From Megamerina dolium (Eukaryota; Arthropoda; Insecta; Diptera; Megamerinidae): 64,000 nt of DNA. The notes beneath the pieces were generated by a model, which was given only the letters and a program-made list of their open reading frames with translations, was not told the origin of the DNA and ran no database searches. This document shows positions 20,569 through 32,343 of the stretch, one piece after another. A program made the position numbers and the translations under genes. The first letter of the stretch is position 1. Every line of letters begins with the position of its first letter. Location of the stretch: positions 5,138,501-5,202,500 of the forward strand of contig OY978530.1 of NCBI GenBank assembly GCA_963854835.1, written 5' to 3'.

Positions 20569-22880
20569 ATGCTTACTGTTTGCTGTCCTCATCATTCTGG
20601 TGTTATAGTTGTGAATAAAATTGATTACAGCGCTGATGAAAGTCACAAAACCTTTATTAATATCATGTGTAGACGCCACAAGGGTCTTAAAATTGTACAC
20701 TTCAATGCCCGCAGTTTTAATGATTTTAAACTTGATTGTGTAAAGTATGCATTTGAGGATTCCTTGGTTGACGTGATATGTGTTTCTGAAACGTGGTTTG
20801 AGAGTGATGTGAAGGATGAATACCTCAACTTAAGAAATTATAAACTATTTCGCAATGACAGGTGTGATAGAAGAGGCGGGGGTGTTGCAATATACTGTAG
20901 ATCTAGTTTAAATATAAAGTTTTTGAATAAATCTAGTGGATCAGAGGTAGAGTTCATAAATATAGAAATTTTTGATACTAGTATTAAAATTTTTCTCTCC
21001 TGCGTTTAGAACCCCAATCACTGCTTCTGTATTGACCCGTTGTTCACTTCCATTTCTAATTGTGTGATTGACTATGATCACTTTATTCTATGTGGTGACT
21101 TTAATCTGAATCTTTTAACTAATAATAGTTATATTAAGCGATTTATTGATGGTTTATATGAGGTTGGTCTCAGCATTGTCAATACTAATATCCCGACTAG
21201 ATTTGCAAGCAACTCTCAACCTAGCTTACTTGACATATTTGTGGTATCTGATATCTCTTTGGTGTTATTATTTGATCAAATATCTTTTATCTCTGATCAT
21301 GACTTAATTTTTTGCACTTTGAATATTGGTCTTAGTTCAGTCGTCTCGGAGACTATGTTTGTCTATCGTGATTATAAATTCATTGATTTCACATCTCTGT
21401 ACAATGATTTACTTGATATCGGTATGGTCTAGCTGTTGGTTCTTTAGTTCAGTTGATGATAAATTAAACTACTTTATTACTGAGCTTACTAAACTATTTG
21501 ACAAACATGTTCCTTTGAGAACTCGTCGTGTGATCAATAGCTCGTGTCCCTGGTTTACGAAAAATGTAAAATTAGCATTAAAAAAATGTCACAAAACTTA
21601 CAATAAATGGAAGAAATCCAACAGAATGCAACCTTCTGGATTACAAAAAGGCAAAGAATAAAGCCACCTCTATGGTCAGGTTGTCGAAGAGGATGTTTTT
21701 GAGATCGAAGCTTTAATCTTCATTACCGTCAAAACAGCTGTGGCACAATTTAAAGAGTATTGGTGTGTGTTGTAGTAACTCTGAAACATGTCGAATTGAT
21801 CCCCAGGCACTCAATGACTTTTTTATTGTTAACCCTGCTTCCATGGCTTCAACACCTGCTCCTATAAGCATACTGTCATGTTTATCAAAAGTCTGTGAGT
21901 CCCTCATGACTGAGCAGATTTCCAGTCACATCATTGGGTGTGGTCTCATATCTCCTCTTCAATCTGGTTTTCGCGCTGGACACAGTTGCTCCACCACAGT
22001 AGTAAAAATTTTGGATGCTATTAGAATACAGTAAGACAAAGGGCATTTGACTTTGTTGTGTCTCTTGGATTTCTCAAAAGCATTTGATAGTGTTAACCAC
22101 TCTCTGCTGTGTATAAAGCTGAGACAATACTTCGGATTCTCGAATACTGCGATTCGTTTGATGTAAAGTTATTTAAAGGATAGGTCTCAAAGGGTTAAAG
22201 TGGGTAATGATTATTCTGCGTTTAACAAGGTAACTAGTGGTGTACTGCAAGGCTCTGTTCTTGGGCCCCTTCTTTTCTCATTATTCTTAACGGAACCCAA
22301 CTTGAATTTGTGAGTAAGGTTAGGAATCTTGGTTTTATTATTAACTCTTCCCTTTCTTGTGAAGACCATATTTATAATGTGGTGAGTAAGTCGTACTCTG
22401 TTCTTCGTAACCTCAGAATGACTGCAGCATTTGTGCAATGTGAAACTAAACGAAAATTAATTCTCCAATTGCTGATCCCTATTTTAACATATTCTGATGT
22501 TGTTTACAGTAACCTGGACTCTACGTCCATGCAAAAATTACGTGTAACATTCAATAATGCTGTTCGTTACATTTACGGTTTAAAAAATTTTGATCATGTC
22601 TCGGCCTATAGTGGAAATATTCTTGGTGTTGATTTTTTCAATTATCTTGATGCTAGAAATTGCATATTTTTATACAGTCCAGCGTACTTGTATAAAAAGC
22701 TTCAGGCCGGGTAGAGGCAGAAATCTTCTTATACCAGGTTTTAATTTCAAAAATTCTAGTAGGTTATTCTTCGTTAGCACTGTTAGATTGTGGAATTCGC
22801 TTCCGGTACATATTGAAAATGCTGTTACTATGGCAAACTTTAAGCATCTAATTCTCCTACATTTCTCTAATAAACCTTAA
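20569..22880 (+). pseudogene. CR1-like ORF2 (EN-RT), core deleted
   Basis: The endonuclease is well kept: KIVHFNARSFNDFKLD, VICVSETWFES and RRGGGVAIYCRS. After a stop at 21007 come CGDFNLNLL and ISDHDLIF. The first RT blocks are missing; the sequence jumps near 21860 to PISILSCLSKVCESLM. LLDFSKAFDSVNHS (motif A) and GVLQGSVLGPLLFSLF follow, with a stop near 22032 and another near 22164. It then jumps near 22290 straight to the thumb region KVRNLGFIINSSLSCEDHI. The catalytic YADD block is therefore absent. The C-terminal RLFFVSTVRLWNSLPVHI end is present. Confidence 0.78.
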
Positions 22881-23111
22881 TTATTTTTTTTCTCTCTCTC
22901 TCTCTCTCTTTCACACGCACTTTCTTTTCTTTTCTCTTTTCCCTTTTCTCGACAGTCCTATTTAGTTTTAAGCAATTACTTTATTCCATTATTTTTTAAG
23001 CAATTTGTTTTTAATATCTTTGAAGTTGTTATTTCATGTTTAGTTAGCTCATGTGAAGGATTATTATATCTTATATGCGAACTAAAATGAAAATAAATAA
23101 ATAAATAAAAA

Positions 23112-23230
<119 letters not shown>

Positions 23231-23584
23231 AATATGTGGCCACATAAAGCCCCAAAGGGCTCATTGGCCGAGCTTCTCTTCCATTACTGTTGTGCGTCTT
23301 AAATTTTGGACAATATTAGAAGGGACCTACTTATTTTAGCCGGTTCCGAACGGCAGAGCACTTGTGACATCACTTTTTCTGAGCTTTGTCACAGAGTTCT
23401 TTAAGAAGCTTTTTCATGGCAAGTTGTTACTGTCGGAAGAATTGCCAATTGCTTGCCGACAGGTGGGTACCGTTCGAAAGAAAAATCTTATCGATATTAA
23501 ATTTGTTATGCATCAGCCGGGGATTGAACCACCGACCTACAGATCAGAAGGCGAACACACTAACCACTGAGCTAGGGTACCCAC
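23231..23584 (-). mobile_element. tRNA-derived SINE, full-length copy
   Basis: Read on the minus strand the 5' head has a pol III A box (TAGCTCAGTGG-like, here TAGCTCAGTGGTTAG) and B box (GGTTCAATCCC) spaced as in a tRNA. A body shared with the other SINE copies follows, then the tail CTTTGGGGCTTTATGTGGCC and A/T-rich sequence. Full length is about 350 bp. The same family recurs at 26.8, 36.2, 36.4, 38.6, 56.8, 57.8, 58.2, 59.2 and 59.8/61.2 kb. Confidence 0.92.
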
Positions 23585-23591
23585 ATATGTA

Positions 23592-23613
23592 TATGTATAT
23601 ATATATATATATT

Positions 23614-23672
<59 letters not shown>

Positions 23673-23684
23673 ATATATATATAT

Positions 23685-23748
<64 letters not shown>
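23592..23748. repeat. (AT)n microsatellite
   Basis: Nearly pure AT with a few C or G interruptions, next to the 5' (head) end of the SINE copy. Confidence 0.97.
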
Positions 23749-23751
<3 letters not shown>

Positions 23752-23776
23752 GTGAAGAAATTCCACGCGGCATTCG

Positions 23777-24105
23777 TGTTGTGAACCAAAATATTCGCAT
23801 ATGCATATTTTGCCTCGAGACATAATTCGCATAATTCTGAAATATTTACATATCTAACCATATCAATATTGTTCATAGTTGTGAAATCGACAATCCAAGA
23901 TATATTTGCAATAACTGTGGAATGCCATCACACTGAGGCATATGAGTTGCAATTAGGTGTGAATATGCTGACAAAGCAGTTTCCCACACAATTCGTAATA
24001 CAATATTTTAGTTCTATAATACGTAACGCAGCATGTGATTACGTTGAATGTTTAGGGATACCTTAACTAAAGTTACGTTGATTACGCATGCGTGAGAAGC
24101 GTATT
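23777..24105 (+). repeat. R2 dispersed repeat, copy a
   Basis: A ~330-bp non-coding repeat starting TGTTGTGAACCAAAATAT and including GCATATTTTGCCTCG and TTTCCCACACAATTCGTA. It is shared with 38221-38556 (+) and, on the minus strand, with 32343-32315 plus 28268 to about 28030. No ORF. It may be a solo LTR or a non-autonomous element; termini are not certain. Confidence 0.75.
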
Positions 24106-24320
24106 AAAAATATACTTTCCCACACAATGAGTGCGTAGATACAAACCTTTGATGTGGATCAATTACACAGTGGGGCTCTCGGTTGGGTATTGACAAATTT
24201 AATTTTTTTGAAGAGATTGAGTCATAAGCAAAAAAATTATTGCTACGTTTTTAGAAGATATCCTCCGAAAACGAGAAATGTGCCTTCGAAATTGGACCCT
24301 TATTAAAAAAATGATTTTTA
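24106..24320. other. Unassigned spacer
   Basis: No feature recognised between R2 and the RTE-A copy. Confidence 0.5.
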
Positions 24321-26002
24321 ATTATTGTATTCTTGTCGTGATGGAAATGGGAATCTGGTTACGGATGTCCAGAGTGTACTGAGCCTATGGAGGGAACACT
24401 TCTCCACGTTAATGAATGGCGACACTACGAACAATTCCGCCAGTGGAGGAGTTTGCCCGATAACCCCAATTACAGATGATGGTGTTGATATTCCACCACC
24501 CGACTATGACGAGGTTGAAACGGCCATTATAAGGCTGAAGAACAACAAAGCTGCAGGTGCTGATGGCCTGCCTGCCGAGTTGTTTAAGACCGGAGGCGAT
24601 GAGCTGCTCACCCGCATGCACCAGCTCATAAGCAGAATATGGTCGGATGAAAGCATGCCTGATGATTGGACGCTCAGTGTTCTCTGTCCTATACATAAAA
24701 AAGGAGACCGCACAATTTGCGCCAACTACCGTGGAATAAGTCTCCTGAGCATCGCATACATTCTATCGAGCGTACTGTGTGAAAGGTTGAAGCCTATGCT
24801 CAGCAACCTGATTGGACCTTATCAGTGTGGCTTCAGACCTGGTAAATCCACCATCGACCAGCTTTTCACACTGCGCCAAATTCTGGAGAAGACCCAAGAA
24901 AAACAGATCGACACACACCACCTATTTGTTGATTATAAAGCCGTGAGTTCGGTATTCCTGCAAAGCTCATTCGACTTTGTAGAATGACACTGCATAACTC
25001 CCGTTGTGCAGTGAAAATTGGGAAGGACCTCTCCGCACCGTTGAATACCGAACGAGGTTTCAGACAAGGTGATTCGTTATCGTGCGACTTCTTCAGTCTT
25101 ATTATGGAGAAAATAATACGAGCTGCTGATCTACGACATAATGGCACTATCTTCAACAAAAGTGTCATGCTGTTAGCGTATGCCGACGATATTGACATAA
25201 TCGGCATGAACACGCGAGCAGTCAGTGCAGCATTCTCAGAGTTGGAAAGAGAGTCGCGTCGGATGGGTCTTACGGTGAACGAGGGCAAGACGAAGTATCT
25301 AGTGTCAACAAACAAAGAGTTCCGGCGTCTTGGACAGCACGTCACTGTTGACAACTACGCTTTTGAAGTAGTAAGGGACTTTGTCTATCTTGGAACCAGC
25401 ATTAACAGCAGTAATGACGTCAGCTTGGAGATCATGCGTAGGATAACTCTTGCTAACAGGTGTTACTTTGGGCTAAGTAAGCAATTGCGAAGTCGAGCCC
25501 TCTCTCGAAGAACGAAAACTACACTCTACAAGTCTCTCATCATGCCTGTCCTAACATATGGCGCTGAAGCCTGGACAATTTCCACCTCGGATGAGCGAAT
25601 GCTTGGGGTTTTCGAGAGAAAAGTCCTACGCAAGATCTTTGGACCTATTTGCGTCGGTGGCGAGTACCGAATAAGGTACAACCATGAGCTGTACGAGCTG
25701 AATGCCGATATTGACATAGTAAAGCGCATCAAAATCCAGCGGCTGCGCTGGCTAGATCATGTCGAGCGAATGGAAGAACACGCTCCAGCTAAGAAGGTGT
25801 TATATTCGGAACCCGCTGGAGGACGGCGCGGAAGAGGAAGACGAAACCTCCGGTGGAAAGACCAAGTACTGGAGAACCTGACGGCGCTTGGAATTTCTAA
25901 CTGGCGCCAGCTAGCGAAGAACAGAGATGACTGGCGAAGCATGTTATTTTCGGCCTAAATCGATATTCGGTTCTTGTGGCCACATAAGAAGAAGAAGAAG
26001 TA
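24321..26002 (+). mobile_element. RTE-A copy 1, 5'-truncated
   Basis: An RTE-clade non-LTR element. The C-terminal RT ORF is followed by a very short 3' UTR that ends GTGGCCACATAAGAAG with an (AAG)n tail rather than poly(A), typical of RTE. Very similar to the copies at 59848-61175 and 63604-64000. Endonuclease is missing through 5' truncation near 24321-24335. Confidence 0.87.
24325..25958 (+). pseudogene. RTE-A reverse transcriptase, one 43-bp deletion
   Basis: The first part (24325-24987) holds the pre-RT linker, NNKAAGADGLPAELFK, VLCPIHKKGD and CGFRPGKSTIDQLFTLRQ. At about 24942, 43 bp present in copy 2 are missing right after FVDYKA, destroying the AAFDSP motif and shifting the frame. 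The reading continues in another frame (24984-25958) with RGFRQGDSLSCDFF, MLLAYADDIDIIG, YKSLIMPVLTYGAEAW and the C-terminal RIKIQRLRWL...HVERM region. Apart from this deletion it is close to copy 2, so it was inserted recently. Confidence 0.87.
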
Positions 26003-26569
26003 TGTAAAAAAGTAAAAAATAAAAATATGGGCGTGGTCTGCCTCTCACTTATTTAAATGAGATACAACTTTTTTGCTGCAAACTTGTATTACAGGTACTA
26101 TAAGGGATCAAAAGTAAGATATTCGAAATATTAGAACCTTAGATTTCAAAAAATGTTTACCGATTTTTGAAAGATTGCCATCGTCGTAAGGGTGATTAAA
26201 CACACTTTTTTATATGCATATTTATAAATATATAAATATATAAATATAAAAATATAAATAATTAAAACACTTAAAACACTTAAAAGGAAAAATATGTTTT
26301 TTTTTTTATAAAATTGAATACTTTATTAAAATAAAACAGAAATTTACATTTAATTTAAAATATTAATCATCATATCATCATGAATTAGAAGTAAAAGAGA
26401 ATATATACAAAGGCGAATTCAGATATTTAAAAAAATGTTGACCATAGTTCTCTGCAATTAAAAAATAGGCGTGAATAAATGTAAGAACAATACAAACAGA
26501 ATCACAATCGGAACCAAAGCTAAAAATGCATATTGACGAAATAGCACAGACAGTCAGTAGACTATCACA
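26003..26569. other. AT-rich spacer
   Basis: TATAAATA-type repeats at 26215-26270 and an A/T-rich stretch to 26400. No gene recognised. Confidence 0.5.
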
Positions 26570-27640
26570 GTACTCACTACAGCAGGGTCTAAAGACGTGA
26601 GGAACAAAGTACATCAGTTCATTGGCACGAAAGCTATAAAACCCGATGAGTTGGAAAACTTCTTAGCCTGTGTAAAACAGCGACTATATGGAGATGCTTT
26701 TAACATGGCGCTGAGGAACAAATTTGCTAATTTAGAGGAGTTGTATACCTTTCTGCGAAATATATATATCTGTAGACAGTGGGTCTGGAACGGCTCTCAC
26801 ACCAAATTCAATTCGCACACCAATTAAAAAAAAAAATAAATATGTGACGCTTAAAGCCCCGAATGGCTTTTTGGCAGAGCTTCTGTTCCACTATTGTTAT
26901 GTGTGTTAAATTTTGGATAATATTAGAAGAAACCTACTTATTTTAGCCGGTTCCGAACGGTAGAACTCATGCGACATATCTTTTTCTGAGCTTCGTCACA
27001 AGAGTTATTTTAGAAGCTTATCCATGGAAAATTGTTACTGCCGGAAGAATTGCCAATTGCTTGCCGACAGGTGGGTACCGTTCGAAAAAAGATCTTTTGG
27101 ATATTAAATTTGTTATGCTTCAGCAATCACCTCAGGAATATATACGTGCTTTCGCAAGGAGGTTATGCGTATTAAAATTCACAGCGACACAGTGTATTAA
27201 GAATGCATGCGGAGAAATTAGAGACCAAATGTTGCTGAAAGAGCTAGAAGAGTGAGGGAGGACATCCTTCTCATCTGGTCTTCGAAACCCATTGCTTAAC
27301 ATCATGATGCTTAGTAAGAGAGGCACATTAAAAGAACTAGCAGAGGAAGCCGTAAACGCGAGTATCTTGCTTGAGAGAGGGCAACGGCACAACTAGTTTA
27401 ATATGTTAGCCAATATAAGTTTCAATATACTAGTATGCTCTTATTACGGCTACCAGACTGAGTCCAGTAATAAGTGTGTGGCATTTCATCAAAATTTCCA
27501 AAATATTAACGTAAGTCCCCAAAACAACCAAAAGAAAGTTCCTAACTGTTCCTTCTGCGAGATAAAGGGGCACACCTGTGTTGTGTACTATTTTTCCACA
27601 ACACTTACTAAGTACCTAGCTCACAAGATTAACACCTAGA
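26570..27640 (+). pseudogene. Ty3/gypsy gag remnant, copy 2, split by a SINE
   Basis: Aligns with the gag at 14.9 kb: IKPDELENFLACVKQRLY and KFANLEELYTFLRN in 26597-26780. After a SINE (26826-27124) it resumes with SPQEYIRAFARRLCVLKFTA (about 27127) and LLNIMMLSKRGTLKELAEEA. A degenerate zinc knuckle (CSFCEIKGHTC, last Cys displaced or lost) lies near 27550. It stops at 27639. No protease or pol follows. Confidence 0.75.
26826..27124 (-). mobile_element. SINE copy inserted in gypsy gag, head truncated
   Basis: Minus-strand SINE body and tail, lacking the tRNA-like head. Gag reading stops at ...CACCAAT and resumes at CAATCACCTCAGG, so CAAT is a likely remnant of the target duplication. Confidence 0.85.
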
Positions 27641-27644
27641 CCTA

Positions 27645-27895
27645 AGCTCTTAAATATCCCTCGAGTCTAACACACTCGTTGGCTGAAATAAAACAATTAT
27701 ATTTTATTAAGGATACTTGCGGTTTCTACTTTATTGCTGGTGTTTTTCACTTTTACACTAATACTCGAGGGCCTCGTAAGGATCGCAGTATTTACACTTT
27801 TTCTTAAAGCTAACACTTCGGTGTAAGACTCACAACTGAACAACCACTGCCTTCAGTAAGCTGGCAGCTTATATCCATTTTTCTAACACTAGCCG
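27645..27895 (-). repeat. LTR-like sequence
   Basis: On the minus strand it starts TGTTAGAAAAATGGATATAA with a TATA-like GATATAAGC, then has AATAAAG and AATAAAAT signals. The layout resembles an LTR (promoter then poly(A) signal). No partner LTR or primer-binding site was identified. Confidence 0.35.
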
Positions 27896-28029
27896 CATAT
27901 CAATCTACCCACATACCAACATATAACATACCATAATATATTCACACCACTTGTGTGTATGTATGTACGATATGTGTTTATGTACACGATCGATGCACTC
28001 TCCATGTATGTATATTCTACATGAGAAAG

Positions 28030-28268
28030 CAACTTTTTGTATGCTTACACAAGTATGATTACGTATGTGCAGAACTACGAATTGTGTGGGAAAGTGCTTT
28101 GTCAGCATTTTCACACCCAGCTGCAACTCAGTTGGCGCAATGTTCTGACATTTCACAATTATAAGTAATATTAGTATGGATTGTGTATATCATAACTTCG
28201 AGCAATGTTGGTATGTGTATTGACAAATATATAGTTCCCAATTTCGGGAAAAATGTCGCGAGGCAAAA
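28030..28268 (-). repeat. R2 dispersed repeat, copy c (main part)
   Basis: Minus-strand R2 sequence (CATATTTTGCCTCGCGACAT ... CCCACACAATTCGTA). Its first ~30 bp are at 32315-32343, separated by the copia element. Confidence 0.75.
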
Positions 28269-28273
28269 TATGC
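28269..28273. repeat. Copia target-site duplication (3' side)
   Basis: GCATA on the minus strand, matching 32310-32314; the two flank the copia element. Confidence 0.85.
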
Positions 28274-28470
28274 TGTTGGCAAAAATTGCAATAATATGCT
28301 TGAGGGCAGAGTAGACCGATGATCAAATTAAAAACACAACCTGCTTTGTTAATAGATTTTATTCGAGTGAGTAAAAATGGAGTCATGATTCCATGAGAAA
28401 AAAAATAAGAATATACTTCAAAGCAAATATGCAATTGGATTGTAGGGTTGCCATATACAGATATTCAACA
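28274..28470 (-). repeat. Copia 3' LTR
   Basis: Runs TGTTGAATATCTG to GCCAACA on the minus strand, with AATAAAAT as a probable poly(A) signal near 28360. Ends are defined by the purine tract on one side and the GCATA duplication on the other. Confidence 0.8.
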
Positions 28471-28527
28471 TTCTCCCTTTCAATCCAAGATGCATTTACA
28501 AAACAAAATGAATTCATTAATACAAAT

Positions 28528-31500
28528 TTAATCGAATTTTAAACATAGCAATTTACAAGATTTAATGTGTTTCTCTTTCGACAAGACTTTAGTAAGTACA
28601 TCAGCCGCGTTTTCTTCAGATTGAACGTACTCAGCTTCAATAGACTCATCACTGAATTTTTCACGTATATAATGAAATCTGATGTCTATGTGTTTACTTC
28701 GGGGTTGTACATTGGCGTTTTTTACCATAAATAGAGCGCTTTGATTATCACACAAAATCTTGGTGGGAGTAGCCACGTATTCAGTAAAAGCCATTTCTTG
28801 CAGTAGGCTCCGCAGAAAAACGATTTCCTTGACGCACTGATTTGCTGCCACATATTCGGCCTCCATTGTGCTCAAAGCTACCAATTGTTGCTTTTTAGAC
28901 TCCCATGCTACTAAACCACCAGCCATGAAAATCGCATAGCCTGTGTAGGACTTCCGATCAGTGGAGTCCGTACCTCAATCTGCATCTGAAAAAGATAGAA
29001 ACTCGATCTGATTATGACGATAAGATATCATACCCTTAGGATTATTTTTCAGGTATCTTAACACATGTTTGGTCGCTTGAAAATGCTCTTGATGCGGATG
29101 TGCGTTGAATTGCGAAAGTCTCGAAACAACATGTGTGATGTCCGGCCGCGTAATGATGGCCAGGTACATCAGGCCGCCAATCAGACTCTGATACTCTTTG
29201 GTGACCAGTCCCTCGCAATTGTTCTCACATTTCTTAAGTACGGTGCCATTAGACCATGGCGTCAATGCAGGCTTACATTCGCTCATATTCCATCGTTTGA
29301 GCAATTCATTTGTATACTTCGTTTGATGAATGCTTATGTCGCCTCGAGGCCCATCACGCTCAATTTCCATACCCGGATAAAATGAAATTGGTCCACGATT
29401 ATCAGCCTCGACGTGTTGATTCAGTTGCTTGATAACGAAATTCATTTCAGCTTCAGTTGTTGACGCAAGCATCATATAAAATACACACAGCTGTCCGTTC
29501 GACATCGTTGAAACCCAATACATTCCAGGATATCTGTAACTTTCCTATTCCACTCGCGCCCAGCTTGTTTTAAGCCGTATAATGGTTTTTGTAGCTTGCA
29601 AACCTTATCTTGATTGTGAATATCTCTAAATTCAGGTGGTTGGCGCATGTATATCTCATCTGACAGATCCCCGTTTAGATATGCTGCAACTATGTCAACA
29701 TGATTAACCAACATCTCGTATATCGCTGCTAAAGCAAGTAATAACCGGATCGTAGAATGACGCGCCACGGGTGAAAAGGTTTCCGTGTAATCAACGTTAT
29801 GTTTTTGCGAACATCCTTGTGCGACTAATCTCGCTTTATACTTCTCGATAGATCCATCTGCTTTCTTTTTCACTGTAAAAACCCATCTACAGCCGATAAT
29901 ATTCTTATCTTGAGGCTTATCGACCAATATCCAGGTGTTATTTTTACGCAATGTATTGTATTCGATGTTCATTGCTCTTTTCCACATTTCCGCGTCTTCA
30001 GATTGTAACGCCTCTGCCATAGTTCTCGGATTTTCTGCAAATAAACTCATCTGCTGCTGCTTCGCACGGCTACGAGTTTGCCGTCTAGAGAGTTCAACCT
30101 GATTTTCTGTTATTTCAGATTCATAATCTCTATCGACGTCTGAATCACTACGCAAGCTGCTTGCTGTAACATAATTCTCCTCCACATCATCAGATGCTGC
30201 TTCACATACGGTCGTACTTGCCTTGTTTACAGGGGGTTTTGTGTAGTTTGGAACTTCGATATAAAATGATTCGTTTTCGTCTAGCTTATGCTGTTCTGCT
30301 AGCGCCTCAAATGAATACTCAAAAAATTTCACGTCTCTCGCCTTAACAATTTGACGTTTCGCCGCATCGTATAGACGATAACCTTTCGTTGCTGCTTCAT
30401 AACCAACAAGTTTACATTTCGATCCTTTAGGCATAAATTTATTACCGCTCTTGTTTTTATTCAGCATGACCGCATCACAACCAAATATACGTAGATGTGA
30501 TACCGAGGGCTTTCGCCCAAACCAACGCTCGTATGGTGTGACATCCATCAAAACCTTTGTAGGAGAACGGTTGCGCAAGTATGTTGCGGTATGTATGGCT
30601 TCCGCCCATAGAAATTTTGGCAAACCAGAACCTTGTAGCAAACATCTTGCCATTTGCTCTTTCTGCCACTGTTGTTTGGTGAGCTATACCCTTGTTCTGA
30701 AAAAACGATCGAAATTGCGAGTTCACATACTCCTTGCCGTTGTCCGTTCTAATGCATTTAATTTGACGTCCAAACATATGCTTTTTGCTTCAGAAAATAA
30801 ACATTTATAAAACGCGTATAGTCATCGATAAATGTTATGAAGTATACCGAACCGCCGAGTGATTTAACATTAAAAGGTCCGCACAAATCACTATGCACTA
30901 ACTCTAGTGCTTCTTTTGTGTTTATTTTCGAATAATGTTTGTATGGCTTTGAACTAATTTTGCACAGCGCACAAGTGATGCAATCGAAATTTTCCGGCAT
31001 TTTAATTTGTAAATCGTTTATCATATTTTTGTCCGATAGTTTGTTGAGATCTTTCGCGTTTAGATGACCATAACGTAAATGCCAGTTTTCACAATCACTT
31101 TTTATTGTATACACACTTTTGCATTGTTCTATTTGCTTTACTGTTTCAAAGTCAATCAAAAATATGTCATTTTTTTCATTTGCTACAAAAAGAGTTTGTT
31201 GTTCTTTATTTTTCACGATCGCGCCACGTTCTGAAAAATATACCGTATTTCCAGCTTTTAACATTTTGCTCATCGATATAAAATTGCAATGCAAGTTAGG
31301 AACAAATAAAACATTTAAAAGGCTTATATTCGCATGTTCCGTTTTCACCTTTATTGTTCCTCTTCCCTCCGAATGAACGCTGTCTCCAGAAGCTAATAAA
31401 ATTTTTTGCTTCCAATACTCAATTGATTCGAACATCTCCTTATTCGGTGACATATGGCAAGTAGCGCCGCTGTCCAAAATCCACGTATTTGTGCTCAGTT

Positions 31501-32275
31501 CTCCGCTCATTGCGCTAAACGCTGACGCTGCCGTCTCTGCAGCCTGCGGACATTGAGCGCGCACGTGTCCGCGTAATCGGCATCGATAACAAACAACGGT
31601 ACTGACAGAATTGTTTTTGTTATCTCCGTTACCTTTGTTCGTCTGCTGATTTAGTTTTTTTCAATTGTTCTTATTCTTATTAAAACGGTTATTTTTGTTG
31701 TTGCGATTTCGCGAACTTTCGCTGTTTGATGTGTTTGCCCATAAAAGATGTTCATCGTTCCCGACACCCCTTACACCTTGTCGTCTTTCTTCTTCAAGAA
31801 TTTTCGACACGAGTTGATCTAATGGTGGCAATTTGTCGCGACTCTCAACAGCAACAACGAAATTCTCCATTTCACCAGGCAGTGTGCATAACAATAAAAC
31901 TGATACGAAGTCGTCATTTAATTCAATGCCAATAATTTTCAGGTCATCAATTATACCGAAAATTCGCCTATTTGACTCGAAACTTTTTCTGTTAGTTTAA
32001 TTTTAAAACGAACGAGTTTTTTAAATAAATTCACTTTTCGGCACGCTGTGTTAGCCTCATACAAATTGCTTAAAGTGTCCCAGGCATCCTTTGCCTTGAC
32101 GCAATTTTTTATGTGAATAAGTTCACTGGGCCTCACACTCAAATTTATTGTAGCAAGTGCCTTTTGATCCGCAATGATCCAGGCTGCTTTTTCAGCTTGC
32201 TCCTCTGGACATTTTGTCACGATGACATTCCACAAGTCTAACGTAGTCAAAAGACTTTTAGCTTGTACCGACCAA
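28528..32275 (-). pseudogene. Copia gag-pol polyprotein, frame-broken
   Basis: Gag lacks its N-terminus and starts within NPWSVQAKSLLTTLDLW; the frame shifts near 31955. The zinc knuckle is CYRCRLRGHVRAQC (about 31590-31555). Protease active site ILDSGATCHMS (31470). Integrase has HLRYGHLNAKDLNKL with CITCALC, DLCGPF, FIDDYTRF and, after a shift near 30780, RTDNGKEYVNSQF; it shifts again near 30650. RT covers 30653-29472 (GCRWVFTVKKKADGS, VDIVAAYLNGDL, LYGLKQAGREWN). Near 29480 the catalytic YVDD box is missing: the sequence reads LCVFYMMLAST where LYVDD is expected. RNase H follows, interrupted by TGA at 28972-28974, with LVALSTMEAEYVAA and KHIDIRFHYIREK. The stop is at 28528. Confidence 0.88.
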
Positions 32276-32309
32276 GGATTGTAGGGTTGCCATATACAGA
32301 TATTCAACA
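32276..32309 (-). repeat. Copia 5' LTR stub (34 bp)
   Basis: Identical to the first 34 bp of the 3' LTR. It then diverges into gag sequence (TTGGTCGG versus AATTGC in the full LTR). Confidence 0.88.
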
Positions 32310-32343
32310 TATGCATATGTGCATATTTCATATTTTGGCTCGC
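32310..32343 (-). repeat. Copia target duplication and R2 5' end
   Basis: GCATA at 32310-32314 duplicates 28269-28273. Beyond it on the minus strand lies GTTGCGAGCCAAAATATG, the beginning of an R2 copy. Confidence 0.8.

Larger units (their letters stand above)
28274..32309 (-). mobile_element. Copia-type LTR retrotransposon, 5' LTR mostly deleted
   Basis: Minus-strand Ty1/copia order: gag, protease, integrase, RT, RNase H. The 3' LTR is 28274-28470 (197 bp, TGTTGAATATCTG ... GCCAACA), preceded by a purine tract (AAAGGGAGA). At the 5' side only the first 34 bp of the same LTR remain (32309-32276), fused directly into gag. A 5-bp GCATA duplication flanks the whole element, and R2 sequence continues on both sides. 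Confidence 0.9.
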
